Shown here piece after piece: positions 36,376 to 44,507 of a stretch of 64,000 nt of DNA. Source of the DNA: Deltaproteobacteria bacterium (lineage in GTDB: Bacteria > Bdellovibrionota_C > UBA2361 > SZUA-149 > JADZAE01). The stretch lies in contig JADZAE010000047.1 of the NCBI GenBank assembly GCA_020852715.1, positions 62,001 through 126,000 on the forward strand. Direction: 5' to 3'. Made by a program: the position numbers and the translations under genes. Below the pieces are notes generated by a model. The model was given only the letters and a program-made list of their open reading frames with translations, was not told where the DNA came from and did no database searches. How positions within the stretch are numbered: the first letter of the stretch is position 1; every line of letters starts with the position of its first letter.

Positions 36376-36579
36376 TTAGCGACGCAGTTCTCTCATCGAG
36401 ATTAATCTACCGACATCAAATAGAGACTTAATTTTCTCCACTTGGCTGACTCGTCCAAAGTTCTTATTTGTGCTACTTAAACTAGGAAATGAAAGCTTAA
36501 GCATTTGGCAAAAAGTTAAGCAAAGTAGTATTAACTCAAAGAGTGCCATTGGGTCTTTAGTTATCGTGGCTATTAACAT
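36376..36579 (-). CDS. Small hypothetical protein (67 aa)
   Basis: Kept because GAGGAAAG lies 5 bases before the ATG, an excellent ribosome-binding site, and the gene fits between the helicase and rlmE on the helicase strand with 50 bases before the helicase start. The N-terminal part is hydrophobic (ALFELILLCLTFCQML), possibly one membrane helix, followed by a polar, basic C-terminus (VGRLISMRELRR). No family recognised. Confidence 0.4.
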   Translation of the reverse strand: MLIATITKDPMALFELILLCLTFCQMLKLSFPSLSSTNKNFGRVSQVEKIKSLFDVGRLISMRELRR

Positions 36580-36704
36580 ATTACTTTCCTCGTGGGCATT
36601 TGTTAACCATTAGCTAGAATAAACATAGAAACAACTTCTAGTTTTGTTGTATAGAAAAAGACTAGAATCGTCAAGCGTAAAAATGAAAAAGACTTAGTTA
36701 TCTT

Positions 36705-37346
36705 ATGGGAAATTACGATAGAAAAGATCACCTTTATAAAAAAGCCAAGGAAGAAGGACTTAGAGCCAGATCTTCATATAAGCTCGAAGAATTGGATAAG
36801 ATGTTTAAATTATTCCGTCCGGGCCTAATTGTCCTTGATTTAGGATGCGCGCCGGGAGGCTGGATTCAGGTTGCTTTACGTAGATTAAAAGGTAGTGGAA
36901 AAGTCATTGGTATTGATAGATTAGATGTGATTGCTTTTAGCAAGAGTGAATTGCAGCTCTGCAATTCACTAGAAAATCCACCGGTAATATTAAAGGGAGA
37001 TATTACTTCAGATGAAGTTCAGCAGCAGGTTATTAATATTGCAGGACGTCATGTTGATTTGGTGTTATCTGACATGAGCCCTGATTTAAGTGGTGTTCAT
37101 TTTCAGGATGCTGCTCGGTCTGCTGAACTTGTGGAAATTGCCTTTGATCTTGCTCGGAAAATGTTAATTCCGGGGGGAAATGTTATCGCAAAAATCTTTC
37201 CCGGTCCGGAAGCAGATCAGCTTTTTAAAGAAAAAAAGGCAAGCTACAAGAGTTTAAGTAGGGTAGAACTGAAGTCCTCACGCAAGACTTCAAAGGAGTT
37301 TTATTTAGTAGGGCAGGGTTTTATTCCGAGGCTCGAGGGAAATTAG
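36705..37346 (+). CDS. rlmE: 23S rRNA 2'-O-ribose methyltransferase RlmE (FtsJ/RrmJ)
   Basis: Methylates U2552 in the A loop of 23S rRNA, aiding large-subunit assembly. RSSYKLEELDKMF near the N-terminus has the first catalytic Lys; VLDLGCAPGGWIQVAL is the SAM-binding loop; VLSDMSPDLSG holds the catalytic Asp; NVIAKIFPG the second Lys; and RKTSKEFYLV the Glu. Length 213 aa matches. It is 9 bases upstream of mlaE, so they may be co-transcribed. Confidence 0.94.
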   Translation: MGNYDRKDHLYKKAKEEGLRARSSYKLEELDKMFKLFRPGLIVLDLGCAPGGWIQVALRRLKGSGKVIGIDRLDVIAFSKSELQLCNSLENPPVILKGDITSDEVQQQVINIAGRHVDLVLSDMSPDLSGVHFQDAARSAELVEIAFDLARKMLIPGGNVIAKIFPGPEADQLFKEKKASYKSLSRVELKSSRKTSKEFYLVGQGFIPRLEGN

Positions 37347-37355
37347 TTAAACATT

Positions 37356-38150
37356 ATGTTCTTATATCTATACAATCTCATCTCGCGGTTTGGCACTTTG
37401 GTCATTGACTATTTTTTCGCTGTCGGTGCTGCCTGGCTATTTATTTTAAATGTTCTCTATAAAGCCGTCACTCCACCCTATAGGTTTTCTCTGATAATTC
37501 AGCAGCTTTACGTTATTGGTGCTCAGTCCGTAGCTGTTGTGGCTTTAGTTGGAGTCTTTACAGGCGCAGTTTTAGCTGTACAGGGAGAGTACACTTTGGC
37601 TCAGTTTGGTGCTACGGCCTATACCGGATCGGCCATTGCTTTAAGCCTGATTCGCGAGCTAGGGCCGGTATTAACGGCGCTCATGGTTAACGGACGCGCC
37701 GGCTCGGCGATGACGGCTGAGCTTGGTATTATGAAGATCACGGAGCAGGTAGATGCGTTGCGTTCTATGGCTGTTGACCCGATACGTTATTTAATGGTGC
37801 CGCGGATTATTGCCGGCTTAATATCTGTTCCTTTGCTTACTGCTATTTTTAATGTGGTTGGCATTGCCGGTGGTTACATTGTCGGCGTGGAAAATTTAGG
37901 TTTATCTTCCGGAACTTTTATGTCCCAGATGATTCAAGCGGTTAAGGATGTAGATATTATCTCCGGCTTTGTAAAATCTGTTGTTTTTGGTTTCACCTTT
38001 TCTTGGGTTGCTTGTTATAAGGGCTGGACATGTGGTTTCGGTGCTGTCGGAGTAAACCGAGCAACGACCAGCGCTGTAGTGACTTCAGCGGTCGCGATTT
38101 TAGTTTTAGATTATTTTCTAACTTCAATCTTAACAAACATTTTCATGTGA
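37356..38150 (+). CDS. mlaE: Phospholipid transport ABC permease MlaE
   Basis: Inner-membrane permease of the system that moves phospholipids between the inner and outer membranes. Several membrane helices; the conserved segments LVGVFTGAVLAVQGEYTL, LIRELGPVLTALMVNGRAGSAMTAELG and MKITEQVDALRSMAVDP (the coupling region) are the family signature. Length 264 aa is normal. First of mlaE-mlaF-mlaD-mlaC; E. coli order starts with mlaF. Its TGA overlaps the GTG start of mlaF. Confidence 0.93.
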   Translation: MFLYLYNLISRFGTLVIDYFFAVGAAWLFILNVLYKAVTPPYRFSLIIQQLYVIGAQSVAVVALVGVFTGAVLAVQGEYTLAQFGATAYTGSAIALSLIRELGPVLTALMVNGRAGSAMTAELGIMKITEQVDALRSMAVDPIRYLMVPRIIAGLISVPLLTAIFNVVGIAGGYIVGVENLGLSSGTFMSQMIQAVKDVDIISGFVKSVVFGFTFSWVACYKGWTCGFGAVGVNRATTSAVVTSAVAILVLDYFLTSILTNIFM

Positions 38151-38896
38151 TTAAGATAAGAGATTTACATAAGCGATTTGGAGAACAAGTCGTTCTTGCT
38201 GGCGCCAATTTGGATATTGAAGATGGTAGCGTTATCGCTATTGTCGGGCCAAGCGGAACAGGCAAAAGCGTTCTTTTAAAGATTATTACGGGATTAATGC
38301 TTGCTGATTTCGGCGAAGTGATAGTCGGCGATGAAAGTATGACCGGAGCGAAAAACTCTGAAGAACGGCGGCGTATTTGCCGTCAAATGGGTGTGCTTTT
38401 TCAGAATGCAGCATTATTTGATTCTTTGACACTTTTTGAAAATGTTTGTTTTCCCCTGGATGTGCGTAAGGAGTTAAAAGAAACAGAGATAAAAAAAAGA
38501 AGTATGCATTACTTACGCGAAGTGGGATTGCGTGGTTTTGAAAATGCTCTACCCGGAGAAGTTTCGATTGGTATGCGCAAGCGTGTGGGGATAGCCAGAG
38601 CATTAGTGACTGAACCAAGATTGATTCTTTTTGATGAGCCCAATACCGGTCTTGATCCGGAAGTAGGGCAGGAAATTTATGAATTGATTAGTGAAACCCA
38701 TAAAAAATTTGGGTTCACCGGAATCGTGATTAGCCATGAAATCCCCGAAGTTTTTCAGGTATGCAGTCGCGTGGCTATGCTTTATGGGGGACAGATACAA
38801 GCCGAAGGAACGATTGATGAATTTTTAGCTTCAAATAATCAGGTTGTAAAACAGTTTGTGGCCGGTAATATTCAGGGGCCTATACAGCTGTGTTAA
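38147..38896 (+). CDS. mlaF: Phospholipid transport ABC ATP-binding protein MlaF
   Basis: ATPase of the Mla transporter. I place the start at the GTG at 38147, overlapping the mlaE stop, since the protein then begins IKIRDLHKRFGEQVVL as in homologues; an upstream ATG at 38030 would add an unrelated tail read from the mlaE gene in another frame. Walker A GPSGTGKS, Q loop VLFQNAALFDSLT, Walker B LILFDEPNTGLDP and switch His in VISHE are present. The ABC signature reads VSIGMRKR where LSGGMRKR is expected, an Ile replacing the first Gly. Confidence 0.9.
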   Translation: MIKIRDLHKRFGEQVVLAGANLDIEDGSVIAIVGPSGTGKSVLLKIITGLMLADFGEVIVGDESMTGAKNSEERRRICRQMGVLFQNAALFDSLTLFENVCFPLDVRKELKETEIKKRSMHYLREVGLRGFENALPGEVSIGMRKRVGIARALVTEPRLILFDEPNTGLDPEVGQEIYELISETHKKFGFTGIVISHEIPEVFQVCSRVAMLYGGQIQAEGTIDEFLASNNQVVKQFVAGNIQGPIQLC

Positions 38897-38912
38897 TTAA
38901 GGAGAAATAATT

Positions 38913-39386
38913 GTGAGCACTGTTGCAGAAAAAATTGAAATTCCACGTAAGAAGTTGACGGTAGAGTTTCTTGTGGGGATCTTTGTAATAATCGGATGTT
39001 TATGTTTTGCTTATTTAGCGATCAATATTGCGCGGATGCGTTTGATTCAAACGAATATCTATCAACTTACAGCGCAGTTTGACAATATTTCGGGACTTAC
39101 TGTTGGTGCCGGAGTAGAAATTGCCGGCGTATCGATCGGTGAGGTTTCAGCAATTAAGTTATCTAAGACTAATGCTTTAGTGACGATGGATATTAATAAT
39201 GATGTTGTAATTCGCGATGATGATATAGCCGCAGTGCGCACTAAGGGTATTATTGGTGAAAAGTTTGTGAAAATAATTCCGGGTGGTTCGGATACGCATA
39301 TTAAAAACGGGGACTCTATTAGCGATACCGAGTCCACTGTTGAATTTGAAGAGATTATTGGCAAGTTTATCCATAGAATGGAGTAG
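38913..39386 (+). CDS. mlaD: Phospholipid transport MCE-domain protein MlaD
   Basis: Membrane-anchored periplasmic lipid-binding protein forming a hexameric ring with MlaE and MlaF. One membrane helix at about 17-38 (FLVGIFVIIGCLCFAYLAI), then an MCE domain (AQFDNISGLTVGAGVEIAGVSIGEVSAI, ending GGSDTHIKNGDSISDTES). Length 157 aa, slightly short. The GTG start follows AAGGAG at good spacing. Confidence 0.92.
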   Translation: MSTVAEKIEIPRKKLTVEFLVGIFVIIGCLCFAYLAINIARMRLIQTNIYQLTAQFDNISGLTVGAGVEIAGVSIGEVSAIKLSKTNALVTMDINNDVVIRDDDIAAVRTKGIIGEKFVKIIPGGSDTHIKNGDSISDTESTVEFEEIIGKFIHRME

Positions 39387-39389
39387 AAT

Positions 39390-39989
39390 ATGAGAAAGCA
39401 AAATATGAGGATAAGTATGAGAATTTTCGGGTTATTATTAGGCTTGTTCTTATTGGCTACTAGCTCAGTTGCTGAAATAATTGCTCCGCTGGCTAAGGTG
39501 CAAGCCACTATTGAAAGTTGTCAAAGCGCAGTGCGCGCGAAAAAGTCACAACTCAGCGAAGAGCAGCTGAAAAAGGAATTGGAAGTCATTATTCGTCCGG
39601 TTTTTGATTTTCGCGAAATGGCTAAGCGTTGCTTAGGCAGCAACTGGGCTGACGGCAAGCCTGAACAGCAAGAGGAATTTGTTAGTCTATTTAGCGAGCT
39701 GCTTGCGCGTACGTATCTAAATAAAATTATTAAAGGTATTGAGGATAGCACCTTTAGCTATCCGGAAAATCGTGTAGAAAAAGATCGCGCTATCGTGATG
39801 ACACAGATTAAAAATAACGATGAGAAAATAGCGATTGATTATCGATTATTTCTCAAAGATAATTCTTGGTTAATATACGACGTGATCATTGAGAATGTCG
39901 GACTGGTTTCCAATTACCGCGCGGAGTTTTCTGCAATAATTCGTAAAGAAGGATACGAAGGCCTATTAGAGCGTTTACGTAAAAAGTAA
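39390..39989 (+). CDS. mlaC: Periplasmic phospholipid-binding protein MlaC
   Basis: Soluble carrier shuttling phospholipids across the periplasm. Signal peptide (MRIFGLLLGLFLLATSSVAE) then the MlaC fold: RPVFDFREMAKRCLGSNW, EFVSLFSELLARTYLNKI, VMTQIKNNDEKIAIDYRLF and WLIYDVIIENVGLVSNYRAEF. Length 199 aa is normal. It is the last gene of the operon; no mlaB STAS gene follows, because the next gene converges with stops touching. Confidence 0.92.
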   Translation: MRKQNMRISMRIFGLLLGLFLLATSSVAEIIAPLAKVQATIESCQSAVRAKKSQLSEEQLKKELEVIIRPVFDFREMAKRCLGSNWADGKPEQQEEFVSLFSELLARTYLNKIIKGIEDSTFSYPENRVEKDRAIVMTQIKNNDEKIAIDYRLFLKDNSWLIYDVIIENVGLVSNYRAEFSAIIRKEGYEGLLERLRKK

Positions 39990-41015
39990 TCAGTTAAGCA
40001 ATGCCAATTGTTCACGCAAATCGGCAATTTGTTCCTGCCAGTAGCGCGCTGTACCAAAATAAGGAAAGGCCCGAGAAAATGCCGGATCTTTCCAGCGTCG
40101 AGCAATCCAGGCCGAAAAGTGAACTAAGCGCATTGTCCTAAGCGGCTCAATAAGATTAAGCGTGTTCTGGTCAAATGCTCTCATTTGCTCGTAGGCGTTT
40201 ATTATTAGCTGTAATTTTTGTTCATTTTCTTCCCGTCTGCCATTAAGCAATAACCATAAGTCCTGGATTGCGGGCGCCCGTACCATATCATCAAAATCAA
40301 CGACTAACGGACCATTTTGCCCCCAAAGTATATTGCCCAAGTGAAAGTCACCGTGTGTAGCGATGAAGTTATGTTGAGGGTAAAGAGGCTTAATGGCAGC
40401 TAGCAGCTGAGAGACGGTTTGTTCGTAGGTGTCTTCTAGTTCCGGTGGTAAGCAGTGCTCATTAAGCAAATAATTTAAATTTGCTTCAATATACGTCGCC
40501 GGGGATAAAAGAATACGCTCAGTTGCGCTAGTAACTGCTCCGACATTATGAATGCGTGCGATTAATCGGCCTAACTGAGCGAGCTGTTGATCATCAAGCT
40601 CATCATGAGCTAAGCAGCGGCCGCCAACTTTAGGAAAGATGGCATATAAAATTTTGCTCTCAGGTATCTCCTTTAAAGTGCTTCCGTCAGCAAAAGGAAG
40701 AGGAGCCACTACCGGAATATCGCAATCTTGTAAGCGTAATAAGAATTCATGTTCTTCCGTTATTTGCTCTTTTGTCCAGCGTGCCGGCCGGTAAAACTTA
40801 GCAACACGAAAACTGTCCCAAGCGCCGGGTCTAGCCGAAGCATCTTCCAGTAGAATTTCGATCTCATAAACACGGTTTTCCATGCTATTTAAAGCAAAGC
40901 AACGTCCGGTACAGCGATAGCCGCCGCTTTCTACGGCATTGAGGATTTTATCGGGTGTGAGATCATAAAACATCTTAGTTTCATTTTCTCCCCAGCTGGA
41001 AATGTTATCGACCAT
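39990..41015 (-). CDS. srkA: Stress response kinase A (YihE/RdoA)
   Basis: Ser/Thr kinase with an aminoglycoside-phosphotransferase fold, linked to envelope stress survival. ALNSMENRVYEIE near the N-terminus is the YihE nucleotide-binding signature, FRVAKFYRPARWTKEQI carries the ATP Lys, THGDFHLGNILW is the catalytic loop and VVDFDDMVRAP the metal-binding motif. Length 341 aa is close to the E. coli protein. AGGATAAAA precedes the ATG. It lies downstream of hemW in opposite reading of the map, that is srkA is first and hemW ends upstream on the same strand; the gene pair hemW-srkA is separated by 4 bases. Stops touch mlaC. Confidence 0.9.
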   Translation of the reverse strand: MVDNISSWGENETKMFYDLTPDKILNAVESGGYRCTGRCFALNSMENRVYEIEILLEDASARPGAWDSFRVAKFYRPARWTKEQITEEHEFLLRLQDCDIPVVAPLPFADGSTLKEIPESKILYAIFPKVGGRCLAHDELDDQQLAQLGRLIARIHNVGAVTSATERILLSPATYIEANLNYLLNEHCLPPELEDTYEQTVSQLLAAIKPLYPQHNFIATHGDFHLGNILWGQNGPLVVDFDDMVRAPAIQDLWLLLNGRREENEQKLQLIINAYEQMRAFDQNTLNLIEPLRTMRLVHFSAWIARRWKDPAFSRAFPYFGTARYWQEQIADLREQLALLN

Positions 41016-41019
41016 AATT

Positions 41020-42213
41020 TTATCCTAATGAATTTACAAACTCTTTAGCCAGATAATCAGCAAAAAGAAAGCCCCGTGTTGTCGGCGCAATAGAATTCTC
41101 GTGCACTACAATTAGGTTTTGCTCAACCAATGATGGAATTAAAGTAGAGAATTTTTGCCGAAAAGAAGTTAGAGCAATTTTTTCGAAAGCCGACAAATTA
41201 ACCCCATTTATTGTGCGCAGCCCAAGAAAAATTATTTCTGTTAGGACTTCTGTTTTAGAGAGAACCTCTTCCTTAAATTTGGCCGAGCCTAACTTTTCTG
41301 TTGCGCTTAAATAAGCGCTTAATAATTTTGCGTTAGCCCAACGTAACCCAAAGGGCGCAGTCTTGTTACCATTAACAGAAAAACTGTGGGCACCCGGCCC
41401 TAATCCTAGATAATCATTCCTTGCCCAGTAGTTAAGATTATGCCGGCTCTCTTTGTCGGGCAGCGAATAGTTACTAATCTCATATTGCTCAAAGCCATGC
41501 TCTGTTAGTATGAGTTGCGTGCTTTTATACATCGTCGCAAGTAGATCATCGTCTAAAGCTGATATCTCTCCGGTTTTAAGTTGATTATATAGATCGCTAC
41601 CATCTTCATAAGTTAGCTGATAGACGGAGAGATGTTCAGGTTGTAAAGAAATGGCTCTGATAAGATCATTTTTCCACTGTGCTAATGTTTCCTCGCTAGT
41701 GCCAAAAATTAAATCCAAACTTATATTTTCAAAACCGCTTTTTCTGGCTGATTGATAAGAACTAATTACGTCAGTTGCATTATGTAGTCTGCCTAGCTGT
41801 TTTAATTTTTTATCCGAGAAGCTTTGTGCTCCAATGCTTAAACGATTAAAACCCAAGGCTCTTAAAGTTTGATAGTCAACACCGCAATTGATTGTTACCG
41901 GATTTGTTTCAATAGTTATTTCCGCATTGTTAGCCAAGGTAAAATTTGAATTTAAAGTCATCAGAATGTTGGCAATAGTTTCGGTTTTGAGTGCTGTTGG
42001 CGTTCCCCCGCCAAAATAAACAGAAGTGCAAGCCCGCTCTTTCCAAAACGGAAGGGAACTATAAAATGCTATCTCTTTTTGTAAGCCTTGTTGAAACTTT
42101 TCCTGATCAGTTTTTAAATTATTTGAGACAATCGAGTTAAAATCGCAGTAGGGACATTTTTTTAGGCAAAATGGGCTGTGAACATAGATGGCAAATGACG
42201 ATAATTCTTTCAT
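41020..42213 (-). CDS. hemW: Radical SAM heme chaperone HemW-like protein
   Basis: Iron-sulfur protein once annotated as oxygen-independent coproporphyrinogen oxidase; family members deliver heme to respiratory enzymes. FAIYVHSPFCLKKCPYCDF has the CxxxCxxC cluster motif, VYFGGGTPTALK binds SAM, and ITIETNPVTI, RLSIGAQSFSDKKLKQLGR and FGTSEETLAQW follow as in HemW. I chose the start at 42213 (MKELSSF) since homologues begin just before YVHSPFC; an upstream in-frame start at 42285 adds 24 unusual hydrophobic residues. It reads into srkA with 4 bases between. Confidence 0.88.
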   Translation of the reverse strand: MKELSSFAIYVHSPFCLKKCPYCDFNSIVSNNLKTDQEKFQQGLQKEIAFYSSLPFWKERACTSVYFGGGTPTALKTETIANILMTLNSNFTLANNAEITIETNPVTINCGVDYQTLRALGFNRLSIGAQSFSDKKLKQLGRLHNATDVISSYQSARKSGFENISLDLIFGTSEETLAQWKNDLIRAISLQPEHLSVYQLTYEDGSDLYNQLKTGEISALDDDLLATMYKSTQLILTEHGFEQYEISNYSLPDKESRHNLNYWARNDYLGLGPGAHSFSVNGNKTAPFGLRWANAKLLSAYLSATEKLGSAKFKEEVLSKTEVLTEIIFLGLRTINGVNLSAFEKIALTSFRQKFSTLIPSLVEQNLIVVHENSIAPTTRGFLFADYLAKEFVNSLG

Positions 42214-42345
42214 TAGCTTCGATAAACCCAACAAAAAAAGCAAATAGAAAATGCGATACGATGATCCGTCACTATGCTCTGGCAATAACTGGTAGAATAG
42301 TTAAGCATTAAGTGTCCTTTTATCATAGTGTTGATTGACATTACT

Positions 42346-42413
42346 TATACCGCACACAAAAATAGTATTACCCAGTAAAGCACCGTTCAACTTACTTTTT
42401 TGTGTAAGGTATA
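42346..42413 (-). repeat. Dispersed repeat head only (copy B)
   Basis: TATACCGCACACAAAAA at 42346-42362 and TTTTTGTGTAAGGTATA at 42397-42413 form a 17-bp inverted repeat with two mismatches. The interior (CCCAGTAAAGCACCGTTCA) is almost identical to that of copy C on the plus strand. The hairpin tail of the long form is missing on its expected side, so this is a solo head. It lies between lepB and hemW. Confidence 0.8.
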
Positions 42414-42448
42414 ATTTGTTGCCAGCTATGGGTTTGTCTTTTTCTGCG

Positions 42449-42476
42449 GCAAAACTTGGCTACGCCAAGATTTTGC
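42449..42476. repeat. Stable hairpin with a TAC/GTA triloop downstream of lepB
   Basis: GCAAAACTTGGC and GCCAAGATTTTGC form a 12-bp stem with one bulged base and a 3-base loop. On the minus strand it lies about 60 bases after the lepB stop but has no T run, so it may be a weak terminator or transcript-stabilising hairpin. The GC-GTA-GC centre resembles that of the repeat tail hairpin. Confidence 0.5.
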
Positions 42477-42534
42477 TCGCCCAACTAGTCATACATTTTC
42501 TTCAAAAATGAATGACGTTGGGTTTAATCAGCGA

Positions 42535-43191
42535 CTATCTAATGATTTTAAAAATGCGTTTTAAGTTATCCCAAGAAATCTCGGAATTCCAATAAATCAT
42601 AAAGGCACGTCCTTTAATGCGATCGATTGGTAGAAATGGATTTGTCCAAAAACGCGAGTCTCGTGAAGCATCACGGTTATCCCCGAGCATTAATACATGT
42701 TTTTCCGGAATTATTACCGGTCCAAAATCTTTTTCTCCACCATGGACCCAGTGACTCCAGCTATCAGCAATGGGTACATCATTAATGAAAACTTTTGTAC
42801 CGCGAACTTCAATTTTCTCACCAGGCAGTCCCATAACGCGCTTAATAATATTGATGCGTGCTTCGTTATCTTTTGTTTCTGGGTCATCGGGTAATGTGAA
42901 AACTACAATATCGCCACGTTTAGGTTCAGCGTAATTAAAGGCAGAAAATTGTCGGTAGGGAAAAGGTAACCAAAAACCGTAGCTTAATTTATTAACGAGG
43001 ATATGATCACCCACGACTAAAGTAGGCACCATTGATGTTGATGGAATTTTGAAAGGTTCGAGTAGCGACCAGCGAATGATCAGGACCAGAGCCATGGTCT
43101 GAACAATGACCTTAACCAGGTCGACCAATTCCGTGAACTGTGTCGGCTGACTAGTAGCGCTTAATTCTGTATCTATTTTTGTATTTTCCAT
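42535..43191 (-). CDS. lepB: Signal peptidase I
   Basis: Inner-membrane serine protease releasing exported proteins from Sec/Tat signal peptides. One N-terminal membrane helix (VKVIVQTMALVLIIRWSLLEPF), PSTSMVPTL with catalytic Ser at about 53, RVMGLPGEKIEV preceded by the catalytic Lys (IIKRVMG), and GDNRDASRDSRFW are complete. Length 218 aa, with a single membrane segment before the active site as in most non-enteric enzymes. Confidence 0.95.
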   Translation of the reverse strand: MENTKIDTELSATSQPTQFTELVDLVKVIVQTMALVLIIRWSLLEPFKIPSTSMVPTLVVGDHILVNKLSYGFWLPFPYRQFSAFNYAEPKRGDIVVFTLPDDPETKDNEARINIIKRVMGLPGEKIEVRGTKVFINDVPIADSWSHWVHGGEKDFGPVIIPEKHVLMLGDNRDASRDSRFWTNPFLPIDRIKGRAFMIYWNSEISWDNLKRIFKIIR

Positions 43192-43312
43192 TTTCTTGAT
43201 TTCTTGGATACCAGACCTAAGCGATTAATAAATTCTCAACAAAGCAGTTACATAACGTAAGATGAATATTAGTTCAATTTACTGGCTAAAAAACGAGGAA
43301 ATTATATCCTGG

Positions 43313-43639
43313 CTAGTCATTAAGTTGTTGTTTTTTACCAAATACTATTGTTTGGCAATCTATTTCTATTTCCGGATCGATTTTTAATATTTTGGCAACG
43401 AAAATGGCCGACTCAAATAGTCTTTCCTTAATTGTTTTGATTTGCTCAATGTCAGTTACATTTAGGTAGGCAGTAATATTGTGGTTCAGCTTAATGACAA
43501 CGCACCCTGGGTCTAAATTGATAATTTCAGTGATTACGCCGAATACCGGGTAAATCTTACCAACTTCGGCTTGACCGTGAGTGACCTCCAAACCGAAATC
43601 GTTAAGGAAATTCTTTTCTTTGGTTTGTGCTGATTCCAT
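43313..43639 (-). CDS. Small hypothetical protein, beta-rich
   Basis: No family recognised. The 108-aa sequence alternates strands (KIYPVFGVITEIINLDPGCVVIKLNHNITAYLNV) with one helix (IEQIKTIKERLFESA) and ends KKQQLND; the pattern resembles a small OB-like barrel, which is only a guess. No signal or membrane part. It lies upstream of lepB on the same strand, 121 bases away. Start at 43639 lacks a clear ribosome-binding site. Confidence 0.5.
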   Translation of the reverse strand: MESAQTKEKNFLNDFGLEVTHGQAEVGKIYPVFGVITEIINLDPGCVVIKLNHNITAYLNVTDIEQIKTIKERLFESAIFVAKILKIDPEIEIDCQTIVFGKKQQLND

Positions 43640-43805
43640 ATAAAAGTTCTACCTAAAACTGCAGTTTATCTAATTTAATAGCCAAGTTCGAAAACCGAAA
43701 ACTTAAACACGTTATGCTGATTACCGCACAAAAGCAACGTTCAAGAATAAAAATATAAAGCAGTAATTATGGGCCATTATAATTTATTTAAGGCGCAAAT
43801 GATGG

Positions 43806-44237
43806 CTAGAGCTTGATATCATGAGAGTTCCAGAATTCCTTATAAGAGGAAAATCCCGGGACATTATTACTGGGTGACTTTACCGAATTTTTTCCCTGCA
43901 CAGGTATCAGGTCCAATGCCGAACTGATCTTTGCTCCTTCGGGGACAACAGGAGAAGTAACGAACGCCAATGCTCCGGCTTGAACAGTATTTTTGTATTT
44001 AGCTCCCACGCTGAAACTCACTTTGAAGCGGTCGTTGTTTTCCTTGTCACCAATTTTTTCGATCGCATCTACCAAGCCTGCTAGTTCACCTTTAATAGTG
44101 ACCGGGGAACCGGTTTTGATGCCGTGAATAGCGGGAAGTTGGGTAACGAACTGAGCATCGTTATAATCAAATGTAATATTGCCAGCGCTGGTAACTAGCT
44201 GGGTAGCTAAAGCAACAAACAAATATATTCCGAACAT
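43806..44237 (-). CDS. Orphan MCE-domain-like exported protein
   Basis: Hydrophobic N-terminus (MFGIYLFVALATQLVTSAG) acting as signal or anchor, then a region matching the MCE pattern: YNDAQFVTQLPAIHGIKTGSPVTIKGELAGLVDAIEKI corresponds to the FDNISGLTVGAGVEIAGVSIGEVSAI part of the MlaD in this window, followed by strands FKVSFSV and LAFVTSP. The remaining tail is polar and Ser/Asn-rich. No ABC partner is adjacent. It could supply a lipid-binding subunit for the Mla system or act independently. The start has no strong ribosome-binding site. Confidence 0.55.
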   Translation of the reverse strand: MFGIYLFVALATQLVTSAGNITFDYNDAQFVTQLPAIHGIKTGSPVTIKGELAGLVDAIEKIGDKENNDRFKVSFSVGAKYKNTVQAGALAFVTSPVVPEGAKISSALDLIPVQGKNSVKSPSNNVPGFSSYKEFWNSHDIKL

Positions 44238-44507
44238 AGAAATTTTAGTCCTTCAACACTGCGCACAAGAGCTAATACACCGTGCTTCCTAACAAATTTT
44301 TAACTTGGCCACTACAGAATAATGATCGCAACCGGCTCTGGGCTATATAGTATGGGTGGTCGAATGGCAAACTATTAATTAGTAATACACTCAGATTTAC
44401 GAGAAAAAACATACCTTGCTTAAGCTAATTTATTTAAAAATAGCAACACTTCTAGTTTAAGGCTCGACAATTATAATAATTAACTTTCAAGATTAACACC
44501 TAAATTT

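Noticed and set aside
38030-38146. Extended N-terminus for mlaF from an upstream ATG
   Set aside because: The added residues come from the mlaE gene read in another frame and resemble no ABC protein; the GTG overlapping the mlaE stop gives a normal N-terminus.
43710-43745. TTACCGCACAAAAGCAACGTTCAA, similar to the repeat head
   Set aside because: Only one arm is visible, no inverted partner follows and the match is short; too weak to call a fourth copy.
44238-44507. Divergent 270-base gap examined for tRNA, repeat copy or promoter
   Set aside because: No tRNA fold, inverted repeat or well-spaced promoter hexamers could be supported.
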